64,000 bases of DNA from Dysidea avara (GCF_963678975.1 NC_089276.1:32070368-32134367), one strand, 5' to 3'; shown: positions 12,301 through 24,330, counted from the stretch's first letter. Translations and numbers: made by a program. Notes: generated from the letters alone by a model not told the origin.

Positions 12301-13089
12301 GCTACACTTTTCTTATTGTCTTATACTAAAGTATTACTAACTGTATCAAATGTCTTGTTTCCCTACACCTTCTTCACTAACCTCCCAAGTAATCACACTA
12401 CACTAGTGTGGTCTGTGGATTCTAATGTACCACTGTTTGGAGTAAAGTTCACTATAGTGTTTATAGTTTGTCTCATCCTCTTCTTAATATTACTCCCATT
12501 CAATGTTGTACTGTTGTTTACCAAGTCATTATCATACTTCAAAATAGTCACCAAGTTCAAGCCTCTACTAGATGCTTATCAAGGTCCATACAAGATCAGA
12601 TATTATTACTGGACTGGATTACAACTTGTAACAAGAGCCATTTTCTTTGGTGTATCATCTCTGGACAGGGAAACTAATTTGATGATTGGTTCTGTATTAC
12701 TGGCGATCTCAGTGTGGTTACATGGAAAAGTTTCTCCATTCAATGGAACAATCAATAATGCAATAGAAAGTTCTTTCCTATTGAACCTCCTTATTATATT
12801 CATTGGTTCACTGTACACATACTCAGTCACAGTGGTCAACATATTTGTGTCAATAGCAATGCTAAAAATGGTGTGTATCACACTATACAATGGATATGAG
12901 TTAGTACACAGCATCTTTCTGTATAAAATAACCAGAATGAACTTGATTCAAATAGCTGCACAGTTTGGTAAAGATGTAAGGGCGAAAAGTGTAAAAGAAG
13001 ACAAGCAAGTGGAACTGATCAATGTAGTCCCAGAAGTTAAGTTTAACTATAAAGAATTTCAAGAACCGCTCTTGGCTATTGAAAAATAA
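9397..13089 (+). CDS. Large beta-helix/multi-pass membrane protein (1,230 aa, intronless)
   Basis: The ATG at 9397 opens an uninterrupted 1,230-codon frame. Residues 1 to about 19 form a secretory signal. The ectodomain (about 20-810) has serial, Asn- and Ile-rich short repeats typical of right-handed parallel beta-helix folds, with many N-glycosylation sites. An Asp/Tyr/Asn-rich low-complexity insert lies at about 278-338. A Cys-rich collar (about 814-843, ending CSN) leads into about eight membrane spans (near 844-869, 880-898, 930-952, 965-988, 1013-1041, 1093-1110, 1126-1145, 1147-1170) and a charged tail. Proteins of this layout are a recurrent uncharacterised class in sponges and some other invertebrates; I cannot give a molecular function. 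Surface receptor or adhesion protein is an inference. TTTCAG at 9380-9385 looks like a splice acceptor, so a non-coding first exon may lie upstream. A TTG seven codons earlier is unlikely to be the start. Confidence 0.9.
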   Translation: MSCVLQILLVLSLLHTTSSTVYFVVPDDHYTINSNTNTLQHYLNNIKICFTSHTQLHFLPGIYYLNTDLIIQHVSNLSLIGNRTNEGIISIIKCTSPAGIVVVHSSNIVIADLVMVDCGKEYYRYDYTHGLPNQKDDLTSLCIIGGKSITVRHFYIRGIHIYSGLLFINSIGNLTNVISHYILIRYDDLINDATLYNLHVSNCYVYSEFHTHLRHHALEIQQINSSSDTTIVIENCNFISRLAILNICIGCSGSSTVTVRHCFFTDVRNDILIYPKFLYEDVSDYDIDAYYNKGKYHYNYFDNYYNNELNDYDDNSQDDYNTYDDKDKEAYDDLIDKIIHPPPTDTTMVSSYYENCKNNQMPNKIQLIGCHFVNISGALTSIIKFEISSQAGNSTMIMIVNTIFYNCSRDLTAIIANHHLSKFKSHRESLHIKDTKILSSSRDNKEISSKLIYVGGMNMHLNGLIVSNNPGTVLYGGIIDAIDSYVLLSDYNEISYNVAYCAIQAGKIHLLENTTLNVSNNVFYTVFNNLHHSRSKMEDCFIQYRSDHGNLDTQFQLGHNINYSILFIKNKIFSNITNASLMHCSWDMDAAFMTSNPIRVNQHFIHYDNFTLLQKSEIRLICMCDNTQTYCNQEEIGPFYPGQLVQLSFALSEVSKGSLAIERKFDSTFACSNEIQQAVYSFQLEENECKNVSYTVNHKSGKWCELCYTVQPMYYCNGKQLQRMEMYTITLLPCPKGFALHPQGYCHCDSILSSHVPSLTTCDIDHQTIPRPPNTWISAHTINNTHSYHVSLHCPFDYCLPHLSQLNLSTPDSQCQFNRSGVLCGQCQHGLSTVFGSSQCKQCSNVYLLIIVPIGIAGLALVILLFTLNLTVTDGKINSYLLYMNVININTTAFFLTDRSLPYTFVAFANLDLGIETCFYDGMDDYAKVWLQLVFPIYLVSIATLLIITSRYSSIIQRLTARRALPVLATLFLLSYTKVLLTVSNVLFPYTFFTNLPSNHTTLVWSVDSNVPLFGVKFTIVFIVCLILFLILLPFNVVLLFTKSLSYFKIVTKFKPLLDAYQGPYKIRYYYWTGLQLVTRAIFFGVSSLDRETNLMIGSVLLAISVWLHGKVSPFNGTINNAIESSFLLNLLIIFIGSLYTYSVTVVNIFVSIAMLKMVCITLYNGYELVHSIFLYKITRMNLIQIAAQFGKDVRAKSVKEDKQVELINVVPEVKFNYKEFQEPLLAIEK

Positions 13090-13217
13090 CTGAAGACAAA
13101 AGTTAACACAAAACATACACTTCAGTTGTATTTTACAACACAGAATTATTTCGAATCATTCAGCATCAGAGCATAAATACACATATGTACACATGTAGCT
13201 TGTTCATGCAAACAAAT

Positions 13218-13223
13218 AATAAA
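13218..13223 (+). terminator. Polyadenylation signal AATAAA
   Basis: A canonical AATAAA lies about 130 bases after the stop codon of the large membrane protein. It is the first on this strand after the stop, so it is a plausible cleavage signal. Confidence 0.4.
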
Positions 13224-13300
13224 TATATACCATATTTAGTTATAATTATCCCTGTATTAATTGGTAGAGCAATTATAATACCGATCGAGCATACATTTTG

Positions 13301-13327
13301 GTGTGTGTGTGTGTGTGTGTGTGTGTT
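13301..13327. repeat. Short (GT)n microsatellite
   Basis: Thirteen to fourteen uninterrupted GT units. Confidence 0.95.
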
Positions 13328-13734
13328 TGTATGTAATGCAACAGTTCCTATACGCTGCAAATACGTACATAATACAGTTCAATGGTACTGGGGTTATGCA
13401 TGCATGTTTTTTGATCCCCCCTTCCAATTTTACTAATGGTACATGCAAATAAAGCGAAAGCAATTTCATAGTTACATTGAAACAACCTAGTCCTCAAATC
13501 CATTGGAGTTGGCCATGAGCAGGCCTGGCTCCTTTATTATGTGCACATTGCAAATACTGCTGCACTAAAATCCAATGTGTTAGTAACCTTAGAAGTGTCA
13601 TTCCTCCATAAGTAATAGCCTAGTAGCCTTAGAAGTGTCATTCCTCCTTAAGTATTAGGCTATTATGGAGGAATGCCATTTTTGGTAGCTATTTAGCAAA
13701 CAAACTGCATGCTTTGTAAGGTATATAAAATTGG

Positions 13735-14096
13735 TTAAATAAAATCTAGCTGTTTGATGGTAAAGCGTACTAAACAAAATAAAGTAGTAGCTACTGTTAC
13801 AAAGATTGTCAGTTAATGACATTAGAATTGTGACTGTTCTATTAGAGAAGTGACTGCTCTATTAGAGTATCTCAATCTTCAGCACAAATATCGAGCTTTA
13901 TAATTCTCATTTTCTTCACAGTGTACAGCTTATTGCATTTATAAAACTATTTGCCTGTTGGCTTTCTGTACTTCTGAATACAGTGTGAATTCATGATTCC
14001 TGTTTCTGGTGCCAACATGGTCAGTCCTGAAAGTTCAAGGGAGGGCAAGAGAAGGGCCAGGGGGGCAAAGCCCTCCCTCAGATCCGCCTATGCGCT
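13735..14096 (+). mobile_element. 3' part of the CATAGGCGGATCT foldback family
   Basis: It matches the right-hand part of the element at 18262-18863 in the same order: TGTTTGATGGTAAAG, the TCTATTAGAGTATCTC motif, TTCACAGTGTACAGCTTA, GGGCCAGGGGGGCA, then the terminal AGATCCGCCTATG at about 14084-14096. The left end was not found, so this copy is truncated. Confidence 0.7.
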
Positions 14097-14395
14097 GAAG
14101 CCATCAAAGTAAAAAGCAGGGAGATATGGTACTTAAACCCTGAGAATGGAAGCAACTCCAGTAGGTCAGAATCCTTAAATGCAAAGGACAAGCTGATTTA
14201 TACATTCAATTAGTCCAGAGGAAACATTAAGCCATATCCTAATAATAGCTGCAAGCAAAACAAAAGTGAAACCATACACAACTTTCCTAGCCTCACTGTA
14301 GTTCTTTATGGAATAAAATGCTTCAAAGTTTTTGATAGAAAGCATGTCATAACATGTTATCAACACTTCAATTTACAATTGTCACATTGAGTGCT

Positions 14396-14638
14396 TCAAC
14401 ACTGCTTGAAGTATCTTAGTTTACTACAGTGGTATATCCCCAGTATATGGAACAGTTAATTGTTTGTTATTTTAGTAGTTTTTCAGTAAACCCGCATTAC
14501 TGATGTTTTACTGAGAGTTTAAAACTTAGTAAAATAATTATGTTCCATATACTTAAGTTTACTGACACTTTACTATCAGTATAACTACAGTAAGGCATCT
14601 TAACAAATTAGTAAACTAAGGACCTTCAAGCAGTGCAA
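14396..14638. mobile_element. MITE with CACTGCTTGAAG termini
   Basis: The left end reads CACTGCTTGAAGTATCTTAG and the right end CTAAGGACCTTCAAGCAGTG. Inside these, TTAGTTTACTACAG and its inverse extend the arms. About 240 bp, without coding potential. Confidence 0.7.
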
Positions 14639-14639
14639 A

Positions 14640-17040
14640 GGGTGGGATAGAAGCCAAGTAAACCCCACAACTGCACTCGTAGGATATCTGTTATCAACAC
14701 CTTGGCCTTGGCCTAGGGTTCATAACAATGATATTCTCTACTCATGGTGGAGTTGAACTATATGTAACTTTTCTGTCGATGCTTATGTCATTGGAAAAGG
14801 TGCATCAAAGTAAGCTTAGTACTTTGTGAATTTGTGTGCTTTAGCTACAAAGAATGTGATAATAATGTGGCTCCCATGATGAATTTGATGATATAAAATT
14901 TGTGGACTGTATTGCTTTGTGCCATTATGCACATAAAACACTCACCAGACTCCTGCATCTATAATTCACAGGAAACAACATTTGAAAAATCCTGGATACG
15001 GTCCTTGATATAGCTCCTGTTCAATAAACAATGACACACATCAGTATCAGTAAACTATTGACCTACAATTTTCACATAATTCTTAGCATTGTATTAATAT
15101 CAGGTCAAAATTTGAATTTAATGGCATACTCCTACATTGAGTCATGGTGCTTCAAATAATAAAAGTGGATGTATGTGGAAGTCTTGTTTTGTCAAATTAG
15201 TACTTCAGCAACAAATGTACATTAATGGGGAGTTGGGTTAGTCCTGTAGTCTGATGAATAATCTGAGAGGATAAATTTAGTAGCACGCCTTAAAAGTCGC
15301 CTTTGCATCTATGATTGAATCAACTATTAAGAAAACGAAGTATGACGCATTGTTTAGAAACGGGCAAAGCCTATGCAGAATATGAGAATCTTGTGACTGA
15401 TTTCTTAGAGTATTTCACCATTAGGTGAATGTTCTATTAAAGTGCAATAATTGTATGTTCTATAAGCATTGTTGAGAACACTAGATAAGTGAATGGGCTT
15501 CATTTATCCATAACATACTCACCGAGTTATCTGAACACTGTTATGATTGAATTGACACACATGTGACGGAGGTCCTATACTGTAATGTTTAAGTCTCTAG
15601 TTTTAGTTTCTTAAGTTAGGGACCTTGAAGCTGCAATACATGTTGCTGTCAGATCTTCCGATGTAAAGCTTCAATAATAATAGTAAATACTTACCAAAAC
15701 AGCCTAAAAGTTTATTAGCCAGTAAGAGCTGAAAATTGCATGGTCATAACATTATGATTATGGATCATGAAAATTGTAAGCAAATTTATGTGTCCACATA
15801 TGTCATGTTCTGTTTTAGCAGGCTCAGTCTTTATGCTTCAATTCCAACAAACAACTGCTAATAGCTCACAGTGCAAGTTACGATTATCCAATTAGAAAGT
15901 GCAAAAAATAATTGGTAAACTTATCAGTTTTACTGCTTTGCTAAGTTTCTGTTGATTATAATTGGAGTGGATCTAGGATTTCACACTTCCCTTCTCCCTT
16001 GCTCAATGAACATAGCTACGTAGGTACCTTAGACATATAATAATTATATGTTCCTAGAATGCAACTTACAGAATGTAGATATTGTAATCTAGTAATGCGA
16101 TATGACTTGTTATGTGACAAGGTGTAGTTTATTTGTGCCCACATGTCTTTTCATAGTCCTGGTCACAAGTATTGGACATAATAGGCAAAATTAAAAGCAA
16201 AATAAGCTGTTTCCTAGCCTTTGAAATGTAGTAGATGGCGAATATGCTGGCATGGAAATAAATAAATAAAACCGGTTATGTAAGTGTGGGAATCAAGTTT
16301 TATGCTCAATTTTTTTATGTAGCATGCCATTAGAATACCTGTAATTCACCTGAAATACTCTTATAGAACAGTCAGAAAATTCTAATGCAACAGTTACACT
16401 AAATATACTACTCTAATAAAGCAGTCAGCTTGAAATACTCCAATATAACAACCAGCTAAAGAACAGAACACTAAACCCCAAAATATCTGTAACTGTTAAC
16501 CCACTAGGGACATTAAGGCCTGTTAATTCAGGGAGTGAGAATCTTGGAAATAAACTGTGTGGAACATCCCAGACCCAGTGGCGACTTGATCCCAGTAACA
16601 TGTAGTCTAGGTATGTCCCAAAGACGTCACAACAGCTGCAGGGAATTTTCTCTGTCTTTAACCAGTATTAACATTACCTTCTTGCTAGCATAGTGAAAGG
16701 TTTTAATTTCATGATGGCTTTCAGTTCTTCCATTTGTCCTGTTTCATCTTTGGAAACTTTCCTCAAAGCTTTTCACTAGGCTCCTAGACTATTGGTAACT
16801 GTGTTCACTCACTGGTAAAGTTTACAATAAATTATTAACCAAATGGGAATAATCAGCATTTAATTATCATGAGTGTAATGTGTGATGTTTTAAGCACACC
16901 ACAATAACATTTAGCCTTTTGTAGTGTCACAATATGGAAATAAAATCACATTTTTACTTCCTATGATCTTGTCTACATAAAGTACCATAAAAGATTTTAA
17001 TGTAAATAGCCTGTACAAACTTGTAATAGCATACTCAACA
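14640..17040. other. No supported gene; repeat fragments
   Basis: AT-rich. 15140-15240 resembles 39940-40020 (GGATGTATGTGGAAGTCTTGTT-like). 15590-15690 resembles 34180-34260 (TTAAGTTAGG...GTTGCTGTCAG). 16350-16460 carries the CTCTAATAAAGCAGTCAG motif cluster also seen at 53280-53400. I see no exon with convincing homology. Confidence 0.45.
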
Positions 17041-17051
17041 CTATTGGTAGG

Positions 17052-17059
17052 TATAAATA
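17052..17059 (+). promoter_or_regulatory. TATA box of the F-box/LRR gene
   Basis: TATAAATA lies 34 bases before an initiator-like CATTCAG (A at 17086) and 140 bases before the ATG at 17192. The spacing fits a classical core promoter. Confidence 0.45.
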
Positions 17060-17191
17060 AGCTGTAGCTACAAGTGTGATCATTCAGTTGTAGTTGTGTT
17101 GTGTTGGGTTGAGAACTACAGGTGGTGAATGTGTGTTATTTGGCTGGTCTAATATTGCCTTTCTTGTTAACAAATTGGACTAACTTTTGTG

Positions 17192-19651
17192 ATGGATCAA
17201 GATCTTCAGGAGGACTCTCATGTCAACTTGTTGACACTTCCTTTAGAATTATTAGTTTATATCATCTCATTTTTATCTTCACTACATGGCAGGGTAACAC
17301 TGAGATATGTTTCAAGATGGTTGAGGTGTGTGGTTGAAGAGACACCATCACTGTGGAAGGAGTTTTCATGGCCTTATTATGACAGTCATGAGGAATGTAA
17401 TGTGAAGGAGATGATGAAGAAGTGTGGACAACATGTCAAAGTAATATCCTTTCCTTACTGTAGAGCATCATCAACACTATTAGAGATGCTGCTGTATTGT
17501 AGTAATGTACAACATCTTAGTCTACCATCAACCAAGTTAAATCATGAACAACTAATAAAGATAATACATCACATGGGATGTCTGCAAACACTAGAGATTA
17601 AGGTGGATCATGATACCAACATTGGACAATTATTTTCTAACACCAGTCACCTTAAAGAGATTATGATAATATCTGATTCTGGGTCACGTTTTGAAGACCT
17701 GTTCAAGAATTCTGGCATTTCTGGGCCACGCCTATTCAAGTATTGGATAGAAGCACAGTGTAGACCACCAAGTTGTAATGTTATTGCTCGTGGCTCAACT
17801 ACAAGTTTAGCTAAGTATGCTGCTCAAATTAACACTACACCTACTATTGCCACTGCTAAATTTAAAATGTTCCATAAGTATAATAAAGTACCCTTAGGCT
17901 TTTCTCCTTCCCTTCCATTTCTTCAACTACATGTTGAGGAATCTGGTCAAGTATCCATTCCGTGTGTGAAACTAAGTAACTTGAGATTGGAAGATGATTT
18001 AGCAGTGATGACCAACTATCAGTATGGTGAGAAGACAATGTATGGAGTGAAGGTGACAATAAATGATCCGATTATGAACTTGATGAATATTACTAAACCA
18101 TGCAACCTTAAATGTGCTACTCATTTGGATCTTTCTCTCTGCTTCTCTCTTCATTCTGGTCACTTGAAACAACTAGCTATTGCTTGTCCTAATCTTCAGA
18201 GACTTAACTTGCAGGGTTATTACAGCAGCTATGTTTGTTTAAAAAGTCTACAAAGTCTGAGCATAGGCGGATCTAGGAGACACTGTCAAGGGGGCCAAGG
18301 GGGGCAAGCATGCAACAGTGTTTATTCCACTATGAGGATAAGAATGGAATTAAAGTACACAAATTATATTCATTTGCATAACTTTATTTAGCATATAGCT
18401 GGATGAATGATGAACATACAGTTTGTAAGACTGTAGTTGGAGAAAATTTTAAAACCTAGACTTGTAGAGCATTTTTGATAGCACTTAGCTAGCAAAGTGT
18501 ATGTTTTGCAATACACACAAAGATTAGTTAGCCTATCTGAGATAAACCTGTTTGATGGTAAAGTGTATACTAAATCAAAATAAGGAGTAGCTCTATTAGG
18601 GTATCTCGATCTTTGCACAAAAATTCAATTTATTTGCCTCGCTTTCTTTGCAGTGTACAGTTTAGCTATAACTGTAAAATACATTTATAACTGTTGTCTT
18701 CTATTTTCCCATTGGCTTTCTATACTTCTGAATAGCTACAGTGTGAATGCATGATTCTAGTTTCTGGTATCAATATAGACTCTAGTGCTGTAGGTCCAAG
18801 GGGGGCAAGAGAAGGGCCAGGGGGGGCACAGCACCTCCTGGCCCCCCCTCAGATCCGCCTATGGGTCTGAGGGCCATTGCTAGTCACTGTCAAACCTACA
18901 AGGACTAAACGTATATGGTATATGTGTTTCAGAAGTGGAAGATCATATCCTACTGTGGGAAATATTGAGTGATATGAAGTTGACCTACTTAGTAGGGAAC
19001 TTTTGTATACTGATACCAGAAGCTGCAAATGAAGAAAAGTTGATTTACATGATTCAGAAATGTTCTGCTTTAAGAGGAATTGAATGTGAAGTAGATAATT
19101 ATAGAGAGTGTCATTGTTACGGTTGTAGGAAAGTAGATACATTGATGCTATCCTATTTTACATCATTACACTACTGTCACCTAAAATGTTATGATCGTTC
19201 AGTCACTCTCTCACTGGATATGATAAATAACTGTAAGCAGCTCAAGTGTGTGAGAGTCTCTGCATTCAATTTGTCACTGAACTTAGCCCATAACCAGAAC
19301 TTACAACAGATATACATTAAGGCACTAGACACTGATGTTCCTGATCACTTTATTACCTCAGTTTCAGCTCATGGTGGACTGGTACATGTAGTTATGGATG
19401 TAAAATCTCTGACAGCTGAAGGTATAATATCTCTTGTGAGGAACTCTCCCAAACTGATAACATTATATTTGAGAATTAGACATGGAAATGTGAGACATTT
19501 TAATTCCACACTAAAGAAACTGTTTTCCAACAAAAGAAAATTGTTTACAGTTGGTTACTGCAATGTAAATGAGGAGACATATATTTCCCCCAATAAAGTG
19601 TTGCAGGATCAAGGCACTGATCTGCTACCACTTTGGGGACTAATCACTTAG
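17192..19651 (+). pseudogene. F-box/leucine-rich-repeat protein gene, broken by a transposon and a frameshift
   Basis: The ATG at 17192 starts a frame with an N-terminal F-box (LTLPLELLVYIISFL, then RYVSRWLR and a PSLWKEFSW segment, about residues 12-60). Leucine-rich repeats follow (for example LKQLAIACPNLQRLNLQG near 18165-18220). Such proteins recruit substrates to SCF ubiquitin ligases. At 18262 the frame runs into a 602-bp foldback element. Beyond it the LRR frame resumes exactly across the target-site duplication (SLRAIASHC). One base is then missing near 18891, and the frame continues to a TAG at 19649-19651 with further LRR-like sequence. Without the insertion and the slip the protein would be about 620 residues. 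A spliced-out insertion is possible (TTTCAG at 18926-18931 is acceptor-like), so loss of function is likely but not certain. Confidence 0.75.
18262..18863. mobile_element. 602-bp hAT-like foldback MITE inside the F-box gene
   Basis: The ends are CATAGGCGGATCT and AGATCCGCCTATG, a perfect 13-bp inverted repeat. Flanks AGTCTGAG (18254-18261) and GGTCTGAG (18864-18871) match at seven of eight bases, which fits the 8-bp target duplication of hAT transposons. The interior includes TCTATTAGGGTATCTCGATC and a G-rich end. A truncated relative is at 13735-14096. Confidence 0.85.
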
Positions 19652-22600
19652 CAGCATAATTATACATACGTAACTGATCACTGTATTGTATATTATAGTA
19701 CACTTGAAATTTGACTCTATACATGCATGTGATGTATACGTAGCTCTAGGGGGCGTAAGAGTAAAATTGAAAGTGATCAGGCCTGGTCCTGGTCAATTGT
19801 TTGGTCTCCACACACTATTCACCCTGGGTCAGTGTATGCAACAGAGATATACTGCACAACCTTGACCTACTAACTCTTGAAGAGTGATACAAAAATTTGA
19901 AACTGCTGCTGGTAATGACGTACAAAATCATTCATATTCAACTCCAAACTGAAACTACCTAATTCAAACAGCAAGCCATATGTGGGGCTAAAGCCAATAA
20001 TTTTTACAGCCACACTCAAGAATTGATGCTTACCTCTACTCTTATTACCCCTATACAATTAGATTATAAAATGGTTTATCCAGCAGTGCTGTCGAATCGC
20101 CTAACATCAGTTTATTTAAGCAACATAATGCTGAATAATTAATTGATTGTTGCACTATTTTCTCCATATGGAGGTTTCTGTACAGTAAAAAAATAAAATT
20201 GAATTATCAAACTTGGATAGCTGGAAAAACTACCGGTAATATTCTTTCTTCTAGATGTTCTGGTGTTATAGTCTGTAATACATGCACCTGGCTTGGCCAA
20301 GCTATGGAGTTCACTTATGTTTGCATTAGCTAGACTATATCAATACAGATCACTTGATGTCTATTAGTCTGTGCAACTCACAACCATATAGTCCACTTTC
20401 CAGTGGCAATTCTAGACCTTGGGGACCAAGTAGAGCACAGCATAACTATAATTGTATGACTGTAATATAAAGTAGAATTTCAAGGGGGGTCTGAGAGTGC
20501 AACCCCAGAAGCTGCAGGATTGTTTAATTTAAAGGCTTGAAAACAGCCTAAAATTATGCTAAAAACATGAAAATAACAATGCCAATCTATATGGCAACTT
20601 TTCCCCAAGATTTTTCAAAACTTATTTTTCCTATCCCCCCACCAGGATCGCCTGGCTATGCTATGCCACTTTCATACATAGCTAAGTTGGCAATGACACT
20701 TGAATATAAACACAGTCAATTGAAATATTGTTTGATTCTCAATACTCACTGTGAGAACTTGAGATTAGAGCACATAATTATAGCAAAGATTACTAAACCA
20801 AGTGGTTGAAAATAATTCATACCAAGAAGTGCGCGCGTTTATAGCCTTTTTGTAGCTTTCAAATTCCTTGTATGCCTTTTAGATACACAGAGCAAGGGTG
20901 GATTTATGGGGGTGCTTGAAGTGCTGACTCCCCCTCCAAAATTTTACGATTTGCAAGCCACAAAGCTTCTATAATTTACTACACTGCCTACAGGGTGCTA
21001 GCTAGCTAACATTAGGGATAAAACCACACACTGACCATAAACCTCCTGTGTAATGTTTAACCTTACCATTTGAGTTCATTAACAAACTGTAAGGAGCATA
21101 TTTTCCAAAATATACTAATAGAAACAAAAGCCTGACAAAGCTAAATAAAGGTAACTATTTTTAGAGGCACCTAATACAGATGAAGTGGACATAAAGCTGT
21201 TGTGGGTGAAAGACAGGTTAGATAAGTGTTGTTTCTATCATTTTTTGCCATTAAACAAATGCTAAGCACATATTGCATGTTCACTGGTTTCATCAGGTTT
21301 GAAAGGTTGTTTTAATTTTTAGCTAAAAAATGTAGTGAAGCTTTAACCTCTCTGGTTGCACCTACTCTGACGCCTTTGGTAGTACTGGTGTAACTTGCAT
21401 TCTAACTATATACAATGGTTTGGATCGAAATGTATCCTATAGCTATATATTTATTATCAGTTGAGTAGATTAACCCTCTGCAAGTGTGTATGTTGCCATT
21501 CACTGCTTTCTGTCACCATTTGTACTGCCATGCACTTCTTACATTGCATAGACAATTAAGAAAGGGTACCAATTGCAAGTAGCTATTATCCACTTCTGCA
21601 TTAAAAGCTTTGTCCGTAATGTTTTTTTCCATTATATTCGTAATTTGGAGAGTTTAAGAGAGGTTCCATGCACTAATAACAGGCCTGACTCAATACATTA
21701 TGAACTCTGAAAGTGGAAATCCTCTGGAAATAATATAGCCTAAAATTTGGGTCCCAAAGTGTCCATTGTAGAGAGGCTCCACTGCATAGTTAATTATTTC
21801 ATTATCAATAAAGTTTCAGTGCATATACATGTTACATAACATCAGAGCAAATGTACGTATAACTGTACAAAATCCTTCACTGCAATGTTAAATATGTGCA
21901 GGCCCAATGCACATTGCAACACACCGTATCACATGACATGTGCACAAGTGCTCCATTATATATAGCAGCGAGCACAACTAAATATTTTAGCATGAAAATT
22001 ATAATAATATTGGCAAGCAAGCAGGGTTAAGGTCACAATAGATGCTCTAATAAGTAGAAGAGCAGATAGCTTGGTCCTATATAGTACTTTAGTACAGCCA
22101 AACAGGACATTGTGAAAATGGACCAGGTGTATGGAGTATTGGAGTATGCATAATTATAATAATATCCTTAGGCACTAGCTTTAAAACTCTGGCATAAATT
22201 GCACCTGGCAAGAGCTCTTGGTCTGCCAGCAAGGAGTAGCATTAAGATGGATCACAAGTGTAAGTGATTCCAGGAGCTAGTAATCAACACATATTCTCCA
22301 GTATCAACATCCATGTACAGTGTTCCTTGAATTTATCCTACTCTGACTTGAATGAAATTAATTGATATGGAGCACTTAATTAAGTCTTATTTGCGTAGCA
22401 TTATTTACACTTGCATTTCTGTACAATCATGTTAATGTACATTATATTGTGCATTAATGGAAAGTGTTGAGATTGATGAATTTAAAATATACATTACTGT
22501 GGTTAACAATCTTGGCCTGACTCATGTACCTTCTATAAAATAGAATGAAGAGTTACACAATAAGAATAATTACACAATAATTGTTATTTATGACAAACAT

Positions 22601-22795
22601 GTCAAGCTTGATATTAAGTGTCTGTGACTTCATGGAATGGAAAACACGATCAGTCAATGTCATAAGTACTTTGTATTACACCAGGAAGTTTCATTGTATA
22701 GCAAGCAGTGATATGTTAAAAACCTGCAGTAAAGAAATTTGGGGAGAAAAATCAGTAACTATGTATGTATGTACAAGTACAATGAATATATTATC
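19652..22795. other. No supported gene; one interspersed repeat
   Basis: 20466-20665 (TTTCAAGGGGGGTCTGAGAG ... GAAGCTGCAGGATT ... CTAAAAACATGAAAA) matches 36838-37030. The rest is AT-rich unique-looking sequence without recognisable exons. Confidence 0.45.
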
Positions 22796-22799
22796 CACA

Positions 22800-22995
22800 C
22801 AACAAAATTAGCCAAACTGTAAAGAAATGGTGGAGCTTGGAAAAACCTGGGTGAAAAAGTTGTGAAATCAAAGTGGCAGCCAACAAATGGCTGCAATGAT
22901 GTTAATTTAATAATGATATTTTTCACAGCTTGGCTGATTTTGTGTGGATTTACTTTTTTTTGTACTTTATAACGCCCCAAAATCAGCCTATGGCT
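22800..22995. mobile_element. Degenerate copy of the 8996-9308 foldback family
   Basis: It contains GTTGTGAAATCAAAGTGGCAGCC, AAATGGCTGCAATGATGTTAA and TTTTTCACAGCTTGGCTG in the order of the left arm and tip of the long foldback. The inverted second arm is only partly kept. Confidence 0.55.
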
Positions 22996-23255
22996 TTGTT
23001 TTTATTCACATTTCTTATCTATACAGACACAATGATGATTACTGAAGAAATTACAAATGCATGCTTTCATTCAATATTTGGCAATATTGTTAGAGTACAC
23101 ATTTTTTGAGGCTTCTAATAGAACACACATAGAATGTTCTAGAGCAATCTAGAACTTCTATTGTAATATTATTGTACTACTCTAATAGAGTGCACAAACT
23201 ATCAAAAGGCACTACTACAATGATCAACCTATGTACAATTTTCAAGTTATTCCCG

Positions 23256-24330
23256 AACTTGGCTTACCCTTCATATAGCCATGACAGATGTTTGATCTTT
23301 TTTACATGAATGCTCACAACTCCTAGGATATTCACCAGATTCACAGCAAACTTAGTACGTGGATTCTTTATATGTTCTTCATTTGTGTCAAAGGTCAAGG
23401 CAATAGACAAATCCCATAATAAGGCTTTATAACATATAGAAATAAGCATTGCCCCTAACAACCTGAATTTCCCATTATTTTAGGTGATAACATCTAAAGT
23501 AACTTCTTCAAATGTTGAAAGGATAGCATAATTTTAATATGTCATAAATCAAGATATGACAATTTGAAATTTGTGGTTTTCCCATGCATATCTATGTGAG
23601 AGGGCTACAGTTGCCCCTTCTGGGCAATCACAAAAATGAGGCATTTCAACATAAACAAAAACCAAAAATTCAAAAGTACATATATCTCAATATTACATAA
23701 ATTTGTAGGTGTGAATGTCAACAATAATCTCTCCAAGTTTTAAATGGATAGTGTATATAGGTCATACGATATGACCATAGATACTACACCTTGAATCCCA
23801 TGATTTGTGTGATTACTGAGAAGGGACAACTGTTGCTCCTCTCATTGACAATGCATGGGAAAAATGCAACTTCAAATGTCATATCTCATGACTTATTTAT
23901 GCTATCCATTTAAAACTTGGAGAGGTGACTTAAGACATTGACACCTACATATGATGTAAACTTTAGGTTGCTAGGGGCAATGGTTGAATTTTTCATTATT
24001 ATGAAATTTGTCCATTGAATTACACATTTGTATTTTATAGCAATTTTCGCAAAGTGTGCGAAAATAAATCAAAAAAGTCCCCATAGCCCTCCATGGCTTA
24101 AGAAGAAATAAACGAAGAAATTAAAATGAAACTTTGAGCACCAATATCTTGCAAATTGCTAGTGCAAAATTTAATCAAATTTGCTATGTGGTCTATCCTA
24201 CCTGCAGACAACTACAATGTAAACAATGGTGTTTTTTGGAGAAGGAGACATGGAACTATGCACACATGAAATTCTTCCTGTTAATATACTCATGGTATGG
24301 CATGCTGGCATTTTTGGCTGCATGACACAC
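23256..24330 (+). repeat. SINE-body-like interspersed repeat with internal insertion
   Basis: 23256-23460 and 24000-24280 match consecutive parts of 61650-62060 (and 56230-56460). Shared marks are TTTACATGAAT..CATAACTCC, the GATTCACAGCAAACTT box, AAAATAAATCAAAA..CCCCATAGCCC, and CCTACCTG(G)CAGACA. About 540 bp between them (23465-24000) is an insertion with its own inverted repeat (TCTCCAAGTTTTAAATGGATAG and its inverse near 23730 and 23910). Confidence 0.65.

Noticed and set aside
17122..17337. 71-codon plus-strand frame overlapping the F-box start
   Set aside because: Shadow of the F-box frame, which has clear homology. It begins at a non-ATG codon.
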